Below, piece after piece: positions 1 to 8,516 of a stretch of 64,000 nt of DNA. Source of the DNA: Gammaproteobacteria bacterium (GTDB lineage Bacteria > Pseudomonadota > Gammaproteobacteria > HTCC5015); NCBI GenBank assembly GCA_028284675.1, contig JANQRI010000034.1, positions 1 through 64,000 on the forward strand. Direction: 5' to 3'. The stretch's first letter is position 1, and the number at the start of each line of letters is the position of its first letter. The notes under the pieces were generated by a model. That model was not told where the DNA came from, did no database searches, and saw nothing but the letters and a program-made list of their open reading frames with translations. A program made the position numbers and the translations under genes.

Positions 1-1
1 A

Positions 2-3000
2 GCATTCAATACCCCTCAGGCGAGAACCATAACTACAGATTGGCATCCGATGTATCGCCTGCCGATTCAAATCACCGAGCCGCGCAAGATCACCGAATAT
101 ACCTATGATGATCTTCACAGCACCGCGAATGTATTGGAAAAACGCGAGATCGATACCAGTGGCGCGTGCGCACCCGGTTCAAACCCGCCGCCGGCACCGG
201 AACAGTGCGAACGGATCACCGTATATCATTATTATCCCCCGGGTCATCTGAATGCACATCGCTTGCAGCAGATCGACGGTCCACGCACCGATGTGAATGA
301 CATCACCGCGTTTGAATACGACAGCGAAGGCAACCCGATTAGCATCACCAACGCGCTGGGGCATGTCACCGACATCACCGAACACGATGCGCATGGCAAC
401 CCACTAACCATCATCGATCCGAATGGCGTGATCACCGCATTACAATACGATGCGCGTCAGCGTTTAATTCAGCGTACCGTGGCGGTCGGCACACTCGAGG
501 CAGCCACTACACAATTTGATTATTACCCCAATGGTTTACTCGAACGCATCACCGATCCAATGGGTGTCTCCCTGCACTACCATTACGATGCGGCACAGCG
601 CTTAACCCGAATCGACGATGCCTTAGGGAACACCATCACCTACACCCTCGATAACGCCAGCAATCGGATTCAAACCAATACCCGGGACCCGCAAGGCACA
701 CTGACTCAAACGCAAACCGCCATTTACAACAGCTTAAACCGACTGGCCGAACAGCTCGGTGCACAAAACCAAACCACCGCCTTTGATTACGATGCCAACG
801 GCAATCCGACACAGATTACCAATCCCAAACAGCAAACGACTGTACAGAGTTATGATGCACTCAACCGCCTGGTCGAACAACTTGATCCTGAAGGTGGTGT
901 GACCCGGTACGACTACAACGATGCCGATCAACTGATCCGGGTTGAAGACCCCAACACGCTGAATACTGAGTATCAATACAACGGCTTTGATGAGCTCATA
1001 TACCAGAACAGTCCCGATACCGGAGAGATGCATTACCAGTATGACCAGGCCGGCAACCTGATCGAACAAACCGATGCGCGCGGGGTGACCGTGCACTACC
1101 GTTACGATGCATTAAACCGGATCACCGACATCGATTATCCCGATCATCCCAGCGGCATCGATGAAGACATCCGCTACACCTACGACTACAACGGTTTAAA
1201 CCATCCCGGGTTAGGGCGCGTAACTCACATTGGGCACGGCAGCGGCAGCCTGGCCTACCGCTACGATGCCCGGGGGAATATTACCCAGCAAACCGTCGGC
1301 TGGATCACCCCGGCTGGCACTTACCTGCTCAAAGGACTGGTGTACCAATACAACCTGGCCGACCGGTTAATCCAGATCCGCTATCCGAGTTATCGCACCA
1401 TCGACTACCAATACAACAGCGCCGGGCAAATCAGCCGCATCACCAGCACACAGCACGGGCAGACCGAAACCCTCACCGACAACATCCAATACCAACCGTT
1501 TGGGCCGGTGCACCAGGCCACACTGGGCAACGGGCTTACCCTGAACTATCATTACGACATGGACGCACGGCTGAGCCAACAGACCACGAGTGGAATCATA
1601 GAGCACACCTACGACTACGATCTGAACAGCAATATCGAACAAATCATCCGACCCCAGAATCCCGGCCACACCCAAACGCTCGATTACGATGCACTCAATC
1701 GACTGATCCAAGCCAACAGCCCGGCAGCGAATCACAGCTACACCTATGACCCCACCGGTAACCGGGAAACCCGCACCCTCGACGGGCAAACCGACACGTA
1801 CACTTACATCCAAAATACCCATCGACTCGACAGCATCAGTGGCAGCCAAAGCCAACACTATCAATACGGTCCAGCCGGCCATCTCACACAACGCAACAGC
1901 GATATTCTCACTTACAACCAAGCCGGGCGCTTACAACGCATCACCACCCATGGGCAAACCACCGAGTACCGTTATAACGCCCTAGGCCAGCGGACCCACA
2001 AAATCCAGACCCAGAATAACGCGCCACACTACACCTACTACCTGTACGATCTGCAGGGCCGGTTAGCCGCAGAGATCAACGATCACGGTGACAGCCAGAC
2101 CGAATACACTTACCTAAACAACCAGCCATTAGTACAATGGCAAATCAGCACCATCCACGCACCGGTCTACACCTTCCAGGGGCTCGAAGGCACTCACTTA
2201 CAAGACAAACGCATCCTCACCGCGACGCTTGATCAGACCAACCAAACGCTGCAGATCACACAAGACAGTACAACCCAAAACTACAGTCAACACCAAATCA
2301 CCGACGGGCAGGTGTGGTCGTTCACCGACGTTGAATACCGCTACACCCGTTGGGAAATACACGACCACGCGTGGCGCGCGCATATCCTGATTGACACCAC
2401 CGAGAGTCAAACCGAAGGGCGGGTGTACTACGGCATCCTGGCGCACGAGCACAACGGCATTGTGACAAACTACAATCTCATACCTGACCAAGTGGACATC
2501 GGCTACTACCACAACGATCATTTGGGTACACCGCAAAAGCTCACTGACCAAAACCAAACCATTGTTTGGGAAGCCACTTATACCCCGTTCGGAATGGCCA
2601 CTGTTAACGAAGATCCGGATAGCGATGGTAATTCAGTCACACAAAATATACGCTTTCCGGGGCAGTATTTTGATCAGGAGACGGGGCTGCACTACAACTA
2701 CCATCGCTATTATGATCCGGGCACTGGAAGGTATTTAACTGCTGACCCATTGGGCGCAGTTATATATGACGAAGATGAAGAACAGTTTAAGCTTAATCAC
2801 CTGTATGCATACACTGCTAATAACCCAATCCGTTTCATTGATCCATTCGGCTTGAGTCCACAACAATGTAGCGACAAACCGAAAGATAAAAAGAAGAAAA
2901 AAGACTGTAAGAAACAATGCAAGCCGATGAAAGGAAGGGCAAATGCACTATGTTTATTAGCCTGCGTAATATTTAGTATGGCTGATGACGATCCTCGGAA

Positions 3001-3103
3001 TGTAGGCAGAGTTCCCCGGCCTGATCAGGAACCAAAACCAATTCCTGCACCGCGCAGACCTAATCCGAATGACCCGGATAAAAAACCCAAGCCTAAGAAA
3101 TAG
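2..3103 (+). CDS. RHS repeat protein, 3' part (5' end outside window)
   Basis: The frame is open from base 2 with no stop upstream, so this is the C-terminal 1033 residues of a longer protein; the first ATG at 50 is internal. YD repeats of the form YDxxNRL / YDxxGN fill most of it, as in RHS proteins that build a hollow shell around a toxic tip. The RHS core-associated region is clear towards the end: HNDHLGTPQKLTD, FPGQYFDQETGLHYN, RYYDPGTGRYLTADP, and a DPFGL motif encoded at 2840-2854. That motif normally marks the border between the shell and the variable tip. The tip here is only 82 residues, with Lys-rich and Cys-containing stretches (KKDCKKQCKP), a short hydrophobic patch and a Pro/Lys-rich end. 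I recognise no nuclease or ADP-ribosyltransferase motif in it. Secreted delivery (T6SS or Sec) cannot be judged because the N-terminus is missing. Confidence 0.95.
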   Translation, partial: AFNTPQARTITTDWHPMYRLPIQITEPRKITEYTYDDLHSTANVLEKREIDTSGACAPGSNPPPAPEQCERITVYHYYPPGHLNAHRLQQIDGPRTDVNDITAFEYDSEGNPISITNALGHVTDITEHDAHGNPLTIIDPNGVITALQYDARQRLIQRTVAVGTLEAATTQFDYYPNGLLERITDPMGVSLHYHYDAAQRLTRIDDALGNTITYTLDNASNRIQTNTRDPQGTLTQTQTAIYNSLNRLAEQLGAQNQTTAFDYDANGNPTQITNPKQQTTVQSYDALNRLVEQLDPEGGVTRYDYNDADQLIRVEDPNTLNTEYQYNGFDELIYQNSPDTGEMHYQYDQAGNLIEQTDARGVTVHYRYDALNRITDIDYPDHPSGIDEDIRYTYDYNGLNHPGLGRVTHIGHGSGSLAYRYDARGNITQQTVGWITPAGTYLLKGLVYQYNLADRLIQIRYPSYRTIDYQYNSAGQISRITSTQHGQTETLTDNIQYQPFGPVHQATLGNGLTLNYHYDMDARLSQQTTSGIIEHTYDYDLNSNIEQIIRPQNPGHTQTLDYDALNRLIQANSPAANHSYTYDPTGNRETRTLDGQTDTYTYIQNTHRLDSISGSQSQHYQYGPAGHLTQRNSDILTYNQAGRLQRITTHGQTTEYRYNALGQRTHKIQTQNNAPHYTYYLYDLQGRLAAEINDHGDSQTEYTYLNNQPLVQWQISTIHAPVYTFQGLEGTHLQDKRILTATLDQTNQTLQITQDSTTQNYSQHQITDGQVWSFTDVEYRYTRWEIHDHAWRAHILIDTTESQTEGRVYYGILAHEHNGIVTNYNLIPDQVDIGYYHNDHLGTPQKLTDQNQTIVWEATYTPFGMATVNEDPDSDGNSVTQNIRFPGQYFDQETGLHYNYHRYYDPGTGRYLTADPLGAVIYDEDEEQFKLNHLYAYTANNPIRFIDPFGLSPQQCSDKPKDKKKKKDCKKQCKPMKGRANALCLLACVIFSMADDDPRNVGRVPRPDQEPKPIPAPRRPNPNDPDKKPKPKK

Positions 3104-3107
3104 GAGG
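3101..3107 (+). promoter_or_regulatory. ribosome binding site overlapping the RHS stop codon
   Basis: The RHS stop TAG is the first part of TAGGAGGT, a near-perfect Shine-Dalgarno sequence, 6 bases before the ATG at 3114. It sets the start of the next gene at 3114, not at the in-frame upstream ATG at 3069, and implies that the two genes are translationally coupled. Confidence 0.8.
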
Positions 3108-3113
3108 TTTTGT

Positions 3114-3701
3114 ATGAAGGAAAATACGCAGATATCTGGTATTGAAGACAAGTTTGATGCTGCATATGACTTATATGCTAGTGGAGACTACGATGCCGCA
3201 TACAAGGCATATCTTGAGTTAGCAGAGATGGGCTATAGAAATTGCCAGGTTTTTTTAGGTAGTTTATTTTACTCCGGAACAGGCGTAGGAAAAGATTCAG
3301 AAAAAGCACGCTATTGGCTTGAGAAGGCAGCGGACGACGATGTTATAGCGCAGTTTTTGTTGGGCAAGTTAGCTGCTGATGAGCAAGACTACATCAGCGC
3401 ATTCGAGTGGTATGAGAAAGCAAACGAACGAGGCTATGCGCCTGCATCATATAAGATGGCTATATACATTGAAAAAGGTAGAGTAACCGAATCAAATAAA
3501 TTATTAGCGCTTGAGCTATATCGGAAGGCCGCAGAGCAAAAACATATTTATGCCGAGCGAACACTTGCCTTCAGGCTATTAAAAGGATGGGGAGGATTCT
3601 TTGGGATTTTTGAAGGTGTAAAGTGGTTCTTTAAAATGCTCAAAGATGGTTACAAGGTGGGCAAAGAGGAAGATTGGAGCAATGACAGTCTCCGTGTGTA
3701 A
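3114..3701 (+). CDS. Sel1-repeat protein, candidate immunity partner of the RHS tip
   Basis: A 195-residue protein without signal peptide. Residues ~20-150 form helical Sel1/TPR-like repeats, for example SGTGVGKDSEKARYWLEKAA and the following units ending in FEWYEKANERGYAPASYKMA and LELYRKAAEQKHIYAERTLA. The last ~45 residues (GWGGFFGIFEGVKWFFKM...) are hydrophobic and aromatic and fall outside the repeats. The gene begins 10 bases after the RHS stop with a strong Shine-Dalgarno site built into that stop, so it is made with the RHS protein. Small repeat proteins directly behind polymorphic toxins are often the cognate immunity protein; that role is inferred from position only. Base composition is more AT-rich than the RHS shell, as is usual for toxin-tip/immunity modules. 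Confidence 0.8.
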   Translation: MKENTQISGIEDKFDAAYDLYASGDYDAAYKAYLELAEMGYRNCQVFLGSLFYSGTGVGKDSEKARYWLEKAADDDVIAQFLLGKLAADEQDYISAFEWYEKANERGYAPASYKMAIYIEKGRVTESNKLLALELYRKAAEQKHIYAERTLAFRLLKGWGGFFGIFEGVKWFFKMLKDGYKVGKEEDWSNDSLRV

Positions 3702-3723
3702 TTTTTAATTGTTCGTGAATTAA

Positions 3724-4086
3724 TTATAGTTTGTTAACCACCAGTAGTTTATATTTATTGTCGCCGATTAAATAGGAAGACTCAGCGAGTGTGACTTGTG
3801 AACCTATTTTGATCGCGGTGGATGGGTTATCCAAAAAGACGTGAACTTGCTTTTCATTATTTAACTTGCAGACTAAACGTATGCCAGTTCCTGTTGGGCT
3901 TTGAGTGTGCCCTATTGAAACAACTTCAGCACTGACTTGCGTTGCTGAGCCTATTGGTATCTTAGGTAGTATGATAATTACTCCAAGTGCAATGCATGCA
4001 ACAGTAGCGACAAGCAACTTCTTACCAATCTGAGTCGCCTGATATTGGCGGATAGCTTTTTCGACGTTTTGTTTATTTTCTTTCAT
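3724..4086 (-). CDS. small single-pass membrane protein, unknown function
   Basis: A 120-residue protein. About 20 charged or polar N-terminal residues precede one hydrophobic segment (residues ~24-43, LLVATVACIALGVIIILPKI). A ~75-residue extracytoplasmic part follows, with beta-strand-like alternation (QVSAEVVSIGHTQSPTGTGIRLVCKLNN). This resembles small bitopic proteins with an OB- or DUF3592-like outer domain, but I do not recognise the family. No good Shine-Dalgarno site precedes the ATG. It converges on the Sel1 gene with a 22-base gap. Confidence 0.6.
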   Translation of the reverse strand: MKENKQNVEKAIRQYQATQIGKKLLVATVACIALGVIIILPKIPIGSATQVSAEVVSIGHTQSPTGTGIRLVCKLNNEKQVHVFLDNPSTAIKIGSQVTLAESSYLIGDNKYKLLVVNKL

Positions 4087-4146
4087 ATTAACTGTCTAGG
4101 GATATCAGAAACATATTAGCATTTGATAAGATATTTGAAAGTCTAT

Positions 4147-4179
4147 CACCCCGTCACTGCTTTAGGTAGTGACGGGGTG
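4147..4179. terminator. perfect 12-bp inverted repeat, terminator-like
   Basis: CACCCCGTCACT (4147-4158) and AGTGACGGGGTG (4168-4179) are exact reverse complements around a 9-base loop. No long T-run follows on either strand, so it is either a weak terminator or a protein-binding palindrome. Confidence 0.4.
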
Positions 4180-4283
4180 GAACCCCGCAATAAAAAGCCT
4201 GATTTCGCCTAGTGAAATCAGCTTCTTCGTCAATATTAGTTCAGTGACAAAAAAGTGATGAGGCTAAATTTATTGTCTTTCAT

Positions 4284-4467
4284 TCAAGATTTACGCTTCA
4301 AAGCTCTATCCAGGGCAGCACGTACCCATTGACTAAAAGTTTTGCCTTCAGCTTTTGCTTTGGCTTTGTACGCTTTTAGCCGGTCAGCAGTTGTCCTCAC
4401 TTCAAACCGAGCATTTATCGGATCTTCTGCTGGAGGCCTGCCTTACTAAGCTCATCTGACTCGCCAT
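4284..4467 (-). pseudogene. frameshifted ribbon-helix-helix-type antitoxin-like protein
   Basis: Reading down from ATG 4467, the frame runs MASQMSLV and is then broken by one extra base next to the GTA codon. In the shifted frame it continues GRPPAEDPINARFEVRTTAD, then a Lys/Ala-rich helix (RLKAYKAKAKAEGKTFSQW) and VRAALDRALKRKS before a stop at 4284. The pattern (short N-terminal strand, ARFEVRTT, a helix with FSQWVRAALD) is that of small ribbon-helix-helix or plasmid-antitoxin-type DNA-binding proteins. In the good frame, stops lie directly upstream and the only alternative start is an internal GTG, so the gene is probably dead. No toxin partner is visible next to it. Confidence 0.6.
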
Positions 4468-4797
4468 TGCTACACCCTCGAAGCGGTCTGCGATGCGCTG
4501 GCCCGGATGGAACGTTCCTTCCGTTCGTTCGAAAACAGCTAAGCGTGTTTCAAAAAAGATTCCTAAAAGTCTGAAAGCTTACTTGCGGATTTTGTAAATA
4601 GCTTTTGGCACCATCGGGACTATGATCGGCATCTGGGTTTATGGACATTATTATTTTTTTAATTAAGTTTTAATTGATAGTGGTATAGGAAAAACAGAGT
4701 TAAGTGCGAGTTTTTTTGTTATCAAGTTATAATTAAGGAGCCAGGCCACTTAACTCCATTCCGGTATATGAGGTGTTTAGCCTGTAAGCACCAATAT

Positions 4798-5454
4798 CTA
4801 CCGCCAATTCGCGACAGCCTGTTCTGCGATTTTGTTGTCGGGTCTTGCGATCAGACCGCTGTTGGTCATGCTGATGCGGTATCGGGCTTTGTGTTTCATC
4901 GGGATGTATACGCCGTCGCCGTATACCGCGTCGACCCACGGCAGCCAGCGGTCGAATTTTTTCGCGAGTGTCCATACTTCCACGCCGGCCTGTTCTGCCA
5001 GTGCATGCACGGTGCGTGTTTTGCTGTTTTCTTCTTCTACATTCCGGTAGCGGCCGCTGAGCCGCTCGAGTCGGTAAAGCGTATCAAATCCGAGCAGGTT
5101 GCCGGTACCTTTCCATTTCAGAATGCGGGCATCCAGCTGGCATTCGTCACCGTATACACTGAACTCACGCTGAGCTGCTTCCGGGAGGGTAAATGTTGCA
5201 ACGAATTCCTGTGGCGCATACTGCTCGAATGACAGGCTGCCGACCGGTTCTTCGGCGGTCAGTCGCTGATAGGTGTAGAGGTTGGTGACCGCGCCGAGGG
5301 AGCCGATTGCGGCCAGAATCAGGCACAGGCCGATCAGGGTGTTGATACTGCCGCTGATTTTCTGGCGGCCGAATATGCGCCTCAGGCCCATCCAGGCCAG
5401 TGCTAATCCGAGCAGCAGAAACAGGCCGACAACTAAGTAAACTTGAGCAGGCAT
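4798..5454 (-). CDS. two-TM membrane protein often labelled cation/multidrug efflux pump-like
   Basis: A 218-residue protein with two N-terminal membrane segments (residues ~5-25 and ~38-60) and a ~150-residue soluble part containing SFEQYAPQEFVATFTLPEAA and an LSGRYRNVEEENSKTRTVHAL stretch. Gammaproteobacterial genomes carry this family near lysA. It is annotated there as cation/multidrug efflux pump, but it has far too few membrane segments to be an efflux pump itself. The function is unknown. The start ATG at 5454 lies back to back with the lptM-lysA operon on the other strand. Confidence 0.7.
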   Translation of the reverse strand: MPAQVYLVVGLFLLLGLALAWMGLRRIFGRQKISGSINTLIGLCLILAAIGSLGAVTNLYTYQRLTAEEPVGSLSFEQYAPQEFVATFTLPEAAQREFSVYGDECQLDARILKWKGTGNLLGFDTLYRLERLSGRYRNVEEENSKTRTVHALAEQAGVEVWTLAKKFDRWLPWVDAVYGDGVYIPMKHKARYRISMTNSGLIARPDNKIAEQAVANWR

Positions 5455-5530
5455 GCATTCACCGGTTATCTTGCAGACGGTTAATCATTATACTTCGATG
5501 TTTCTGTTTAAAAGTGGTAACTCATTGAAA

Positions 5531-5722
5531 ATGTGCATCTTATCACGCTTATCGGTTATAGTACGCCCGGCTTTATGGCTGTTAGCAGCCACTTTGCTGG
5601 TCGCTTGCGGGAATAAAGGCCCGCTCTATTTACCTGATCCGGATAGCCGGTCGCAACCTGCTCAGCCTGCAGATACTGCTGACTCTGAAGAGTCTGAACG
5701 ACAGTCTGAGTCTAAACAATAG
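5531..5722 (+). CDS. lptM: LptM/YifL-type small outer-membrane lipoprotein
   Basis: A 63-residue lipoprotein with a Type II signal peptide and the lipobox LLVAC. The mature protein begins CGNKGPLYLPDPD, the signature of LptM (formerly YifL), which binds the LptD translocon of lipopolysaccharide and assists its oxidative maturation. The frame is open from 5453, but the ATG at 5531 gives a normal signal peptide and is preferred. As in other gammaproteobacteria it lies immediately ahead of lysA, here with a 5-base gap, which supports the identity. The tail after the motif is a low-complexity Glu/Ser/Gln stretch. Confidence 0.85.
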   Translation: MCILSRLSVIVRPALWLLAATLLVACGNKGPLYLPDPDSRSQPAQPADTADSEESERQSESKQ

Positions 5723-5727
5723 CAATT

Positions 5728-6993
5728 ATGGATCATTTTATTTATCGGAAAGATCAGCTTTATGTTGAGGATGTCAGTTTGGCAGACCTGGCGGACCGTT
5801 ATGGCACCCCCTGTTATGTGTATTCGCGGGCCACGCTGGAGCGGCACTGGCTGGCATTTGATAATGCGTTGGCGGGCCGGCCGCACCTGATTTGTTACGC
5901 GGTTAAGGCGAACTCGAATCTGGCGTTATTGAATATTCTGGCGCAATTAGGCTCGGGTTTTGACATTGTGTCCGGGGGCGAGCTGGAGCGTGTGCTGAAG
6001 GCCGGCGGTGATCCGCACAAAGTGGTGTTTTCAGGTGTCGGCAAGCAGGAGGCTGAAATTCGTCGCGCACTGGAGGTGGGTATCCGGTGTTTCAATGTGG
6101 AGTCGGAAGCGGAGCTGGACAGAATCAGCCGGCTCGCCGGTGAGTTGGGTAAGACGGCGCCGGTTTCGATTCGCGTGAATCCGGACGTGGATGCGAAAAC
6201 GCACCCTTATATAGCAACCGGACTGAAAGAGAATAAATTCGGGATTGATATCCAGGTTGCGGAGCAAACTTATTTATATGCGAAAACGCTAGCACATATT
6301 GAGTTGGTCGGTTTGGACTGCCATATCGGCTCGCAGCTGACATCACTCGCACCGTTTGCCGATGCACTGGATCGTCTGCTCGATTTACTCACACGTTTGC
6401 GCGAGCAGGGCATTGAGTTGCAGCATCTGGATTTGGGCGGTGGTCTGGGTATTCAGTACGGTGATGAAACCCCGCCGCTACCGGCTGAGTTGGCAACGGT
6501 ATTTTCACAACGCCTTCACGGCTTACCGTATGAAATAGTCCTGGAGCCCGGCCGCGCAATTGCCGGTAATGCCGGTGTGTTGCTGACCCGGGTGGAATAT
6601 CTGAAGCACACCGAGCATAAGCATTTCGCGGTGGTGGATGCGGCGATGAATGATCTGATGCGCCCGGCTTTATATGATGCCTGGCAGGAGATCGTGCCGT
6701 TGAGTTTACGCGGTAAAGCCCCATCTTATCGGTATGATATTGTCGGGCCGGTTTGTGAAACCGGTGATTTTCTCGGTAAAGACCGGCAGTTGGCGCTTGC
6801 ATCCGGTGATTTACTCGCGGTACGTTCCGCCGGTGCGTATGGGTACGTGATGAGTTCGAACTATAATACCCGGCCGCGAGCGGCCGAAATTATGGTTGAT
6901 GGCGCTGATGCGTTTTTAGTCAAAGAGCGTGAGTCTTTGGAAGATCTGATGCGGGGTGAGCACTTGTTGTCCGAAGCACGCGGAGCACAGTAA
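5728..6993 (+). CDS. lysA: diaminopimelate decarboxylase
   Basis: 421 residues, the usual length for LysA. It is the PLP enzyme that decarboxylates meso-diaminopimelate to L-lysine, the last step of lysine synthesis, in the cytoplasm. The PLP lysine is K60 in CYAVKANSN. The barrel motifs HIGSQL, LDLGGGLGIQYGDE and LEPGRAIAGNAG are present, as is the active-site cysteine of the partner subunit (C343 in GPVCETGDFLG). The protein ends with the expected SAGAYGYVMSSNYNTRPRAA block. It is the second gene of lptM-lysA-dapF-DUF484, which places two consecutive lysine-pathway enzymes together. Confidence 0.97.
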   Translation: MDHFIYRKDQLYVEDVSLADLADRYGTPCYVYSRATLERHWLAFDNALAGRPHLICYAVKANSNLALLNILAQLGSGFDIVSGGELERVLKAGGDPHKVVFSGVGKQEAEIRRALEVGIRCFNVESEAELDRISRLAGELGKTAPVSIRVNPDVDAKTHPYIATGLKENKFGIDIQVAEQTYLYAKTLAHIELVGLDCHIGSQLTSLAPFADALDRLLDLLTRLREQGIELQHLDLGGGLGIQYGDETPPLPAELATVFSQRLHGLPYEIVLEPGRAIAGNAGVLLTRVEYLKHTEHKHFAVVDAAMNDLMRPALYDAWQEIVPLSLRGKAPSYRYDIVGPVCETGDFLGKDRQLALASGDLLAVRSAGAYGYVMSSNYNTRPRAAEIMVDGADAFLVKERESLEDLMRGEHLLSEARGAQ

Positions 6994-6999
6994 AGCATT

Positions 7000-7830
7000 A
7001 TGCAAGTAAAGTTTACAAAAATGCATGGTATCGGTAATGATTTCGTGGTGTTTGACGCGATCAATCAGCAGATAGCGCTCAGTGCACAGCAGGTTCGCGA
7101 TATTGCGAATCGGCGATTCGGTGTTGGTTGCGATCAGGTGCTTTTTATTGAATCGGCACAAAACCCTGAAATGGATTTTTACTACCGGATTTTTAATGCC
7201 GATGGTAATGAGGTTGCGCAGTGTGGCAATGGCGCGCGCTGCATTATGCAGTTTGTGCATCAGCGGGGGCTAAGCAAGAAGCGTTCATTGAAAGTTGAAA
7301 CCCTTTCGGGTCATATTGAGTTGCATCTTGAGGAGGATGGCTTGATCAATGTGAATATGGGCGTGCCTGATTTTGAGCCGGAGCATATTCCGTTTGATGC
7401 AGACGCGATGGCATTAAGTTATTCACTGGATGTCGCAGATGAGAAGCTGAATATCGGTGCGGTGTCGATGGGTAACCCGCATGCGGTTTTGCAGGTGGAT
7501 AATGTGCAAACCGCCGATGTGCAAAGACTGGGGCCGTTAATTGAATCGCATCCGCGTTTTCCACAGCAGGTGAATGCCGGTTTTATGCAAGTAGTGTCTG
7601 GTGAGCATATCCGTTTGCGGGTATATGAGCGCGGTGCCGGTGAAACACTGGCCTGTGGCAGCGGTGCATGCGCGGCAGTCGCGGTGGGGCGCCTGCAGGA
7701 GCTCCTGAATGATAAAGTTACTGTAGCACTACAGGGAGGAGACCTTATAATACACTGGTCCGGTCCCGGTTCTTCATTATGGATGAAAGGCCCGGCGACC
7801 ACTGTTTTTGAAGGAACCCTTGAAATATGA
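7000..7830 (+). CDS. dapF: diaminopimelate epimerase
   Basis: 276 residues. It interconverts LL- and meso-diaminopimelate without a cofactor, using a pair of cysteines as bases. Both are present: C75 in QCGNGARC and C219 in ETLACGSGACA. The N-terminus MQVKFTKMHGIGNDFVVFD is typical. The product feeds LysA, encoded 6 bases upstream, and peptidoglycan synthesis. Its TGA overlaps the ATG of the DUF484 gene (ATGA), so the three genes are translated from one message. Confidence 0.97.
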   Translation: MQVKFTKMHGIGNDFVVFDAINQQIALSAQQVRDIANRRFGVGCDQVLFIESAQNPEMDFYYRIFNADGNEVAQCGNGARCIMQFVHQRGLSKKRSLKVETLSGHIELHLEEDGLINVNMGVPDFEPEHIPFDADAMALSYSLDVADEKLNIGAVSMGNPHAVLQVDNVQTADVQRLGPLIESHPRFPQQVNAGFMQVVSGEHIRLRVYERGAGETLACGSGACAAVAVGRLQELLNDKVTVALQGGDLIIHWSGPGSSLWMKGPATTVFEGTLEI

Positions 7831-8516
7831 ATTCCCGACAGCAACCAGAACAGCAAGTCTCCGAGGCGATCAATGCCGATAGCGTCGAGCAGTTTTTACG
7901 CGATAACCCTGATTTTTTCGAGATTCGCCCGGAACTGTTCGCAGCGATGAACCTCAGCCACCCGAATGTCAGTGGCGCGGTGTCATTGATCGAACGCCAG
8001 GTTCGGCTGCTGCGGGAGAAAAACACCACGCTTGAGCAAAAACTGATGGAACTGGTGCAAATTGCCCGAGAAAATGAACAGCTCAGTGCCCAGCTGCATG
8101 TTTTTTCCAATGAATTATTGAAGGTTTGCACGCTATCCGATGTGGTTGCAGTCACACAGGATAAAGTACGTGAATTGTTCCAGACTGACTCAGTGGCGTT
8201 ACGGTTAATTGATACGCATACCGATGATGTGCAGCTGAGTATCGGCCAGGATGAATATCAGACCTTATTTGCAGATCTGCTCAGAAACAACAAGCCGGCT
8301 TGCGGCCGTATTAAACAAAGCCTGCTGGATTATTTATTCCATGATAATGCCGGTGAAGTGGGTTCTGCAGCGATAATACCCTTGCAGGCATTAGATACTT
8401 TAGGCGTGTTGGCACTGGCCAGCCGGGATGAACACCGGTTTAACCCAACCATGGGCCATTTGTTTCTTTCGCATTTGGGTGATCTGGTCAGCAGCGCATT
8501 ACTTGCTCACATTTAA
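7827..8516 (+). CDS. DUF484 family protein (GAF-like fold)
   Basis: 229 residues. The N-terminal part contains EQFLRDNPDFFEIRPELFAAMNL. A coiled coil follows (residues ~65-95, VRLLREKNTTLEQKLMELVQIA), then a GAF-like domain ending GVLALASRDEHRFNPTMGHL and LGDLVSSALL. DUF484 proteins sit between dapF and xerC in many gammaproteobacteria; their function is unknown. The gene overlaps dapF by 4 bases. Here xerC does not follow: the next 600 bases are repeats and debris, so the usual dapF-DUF484-xerC order is broken. Confidence 0.9.
   Translation: MNSRQQPEQQVSEAINADSVEQFLRDNPDFFEIRPELFAAMNLSHPNVSGAVSLIERQVRLLREKNTTLEQKLMELVQIARENEQLSAQLHVFSNELLKVCTLSDVVAVTQDKVRELFQTDSVALRLIDTHTDDVQLSIGQDEYQTLFADLLRNNKPACGRIKQSLLDYLFHDNAGEVGSAAIIPLQALDTLGVLALASRDEHRFNPTMGHLFLSHLGDLVSSALLAHI

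Larger units (their letters stand above)
4087..4797. other. gene-poor stretch with hairpins and gene remnants
   Basis: No intact gene is visible. The stretch holds a perfect 12-bp hairpin (4147-4179) and a weaker hairpin at 4195-4224 (AAGCCTGATTTC pairing with GAAATCAGCTT, one bulge). It also holds a frameshifted antitoxin-like gene (4284-4467, minus strand). Directly beyond that, on the plus strand, 4471-4542 is a short open piece ending in a stop (ALARMERSFRSFENS) that reads like the C-terminal end of a lost protein. From 4600 to 4740 the DNA is AT-rich and featureless. This looks like a decayed insertion junction between the RHS island and the core lysA block. Confidence 0.5.

Noticed and set aside
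3069..3113. Upstream start of the Sel1 gene inside the RHS gene
   Set aside because: The strong Shine-Dalgarno site at 3101-3107 fits ATG 3114.
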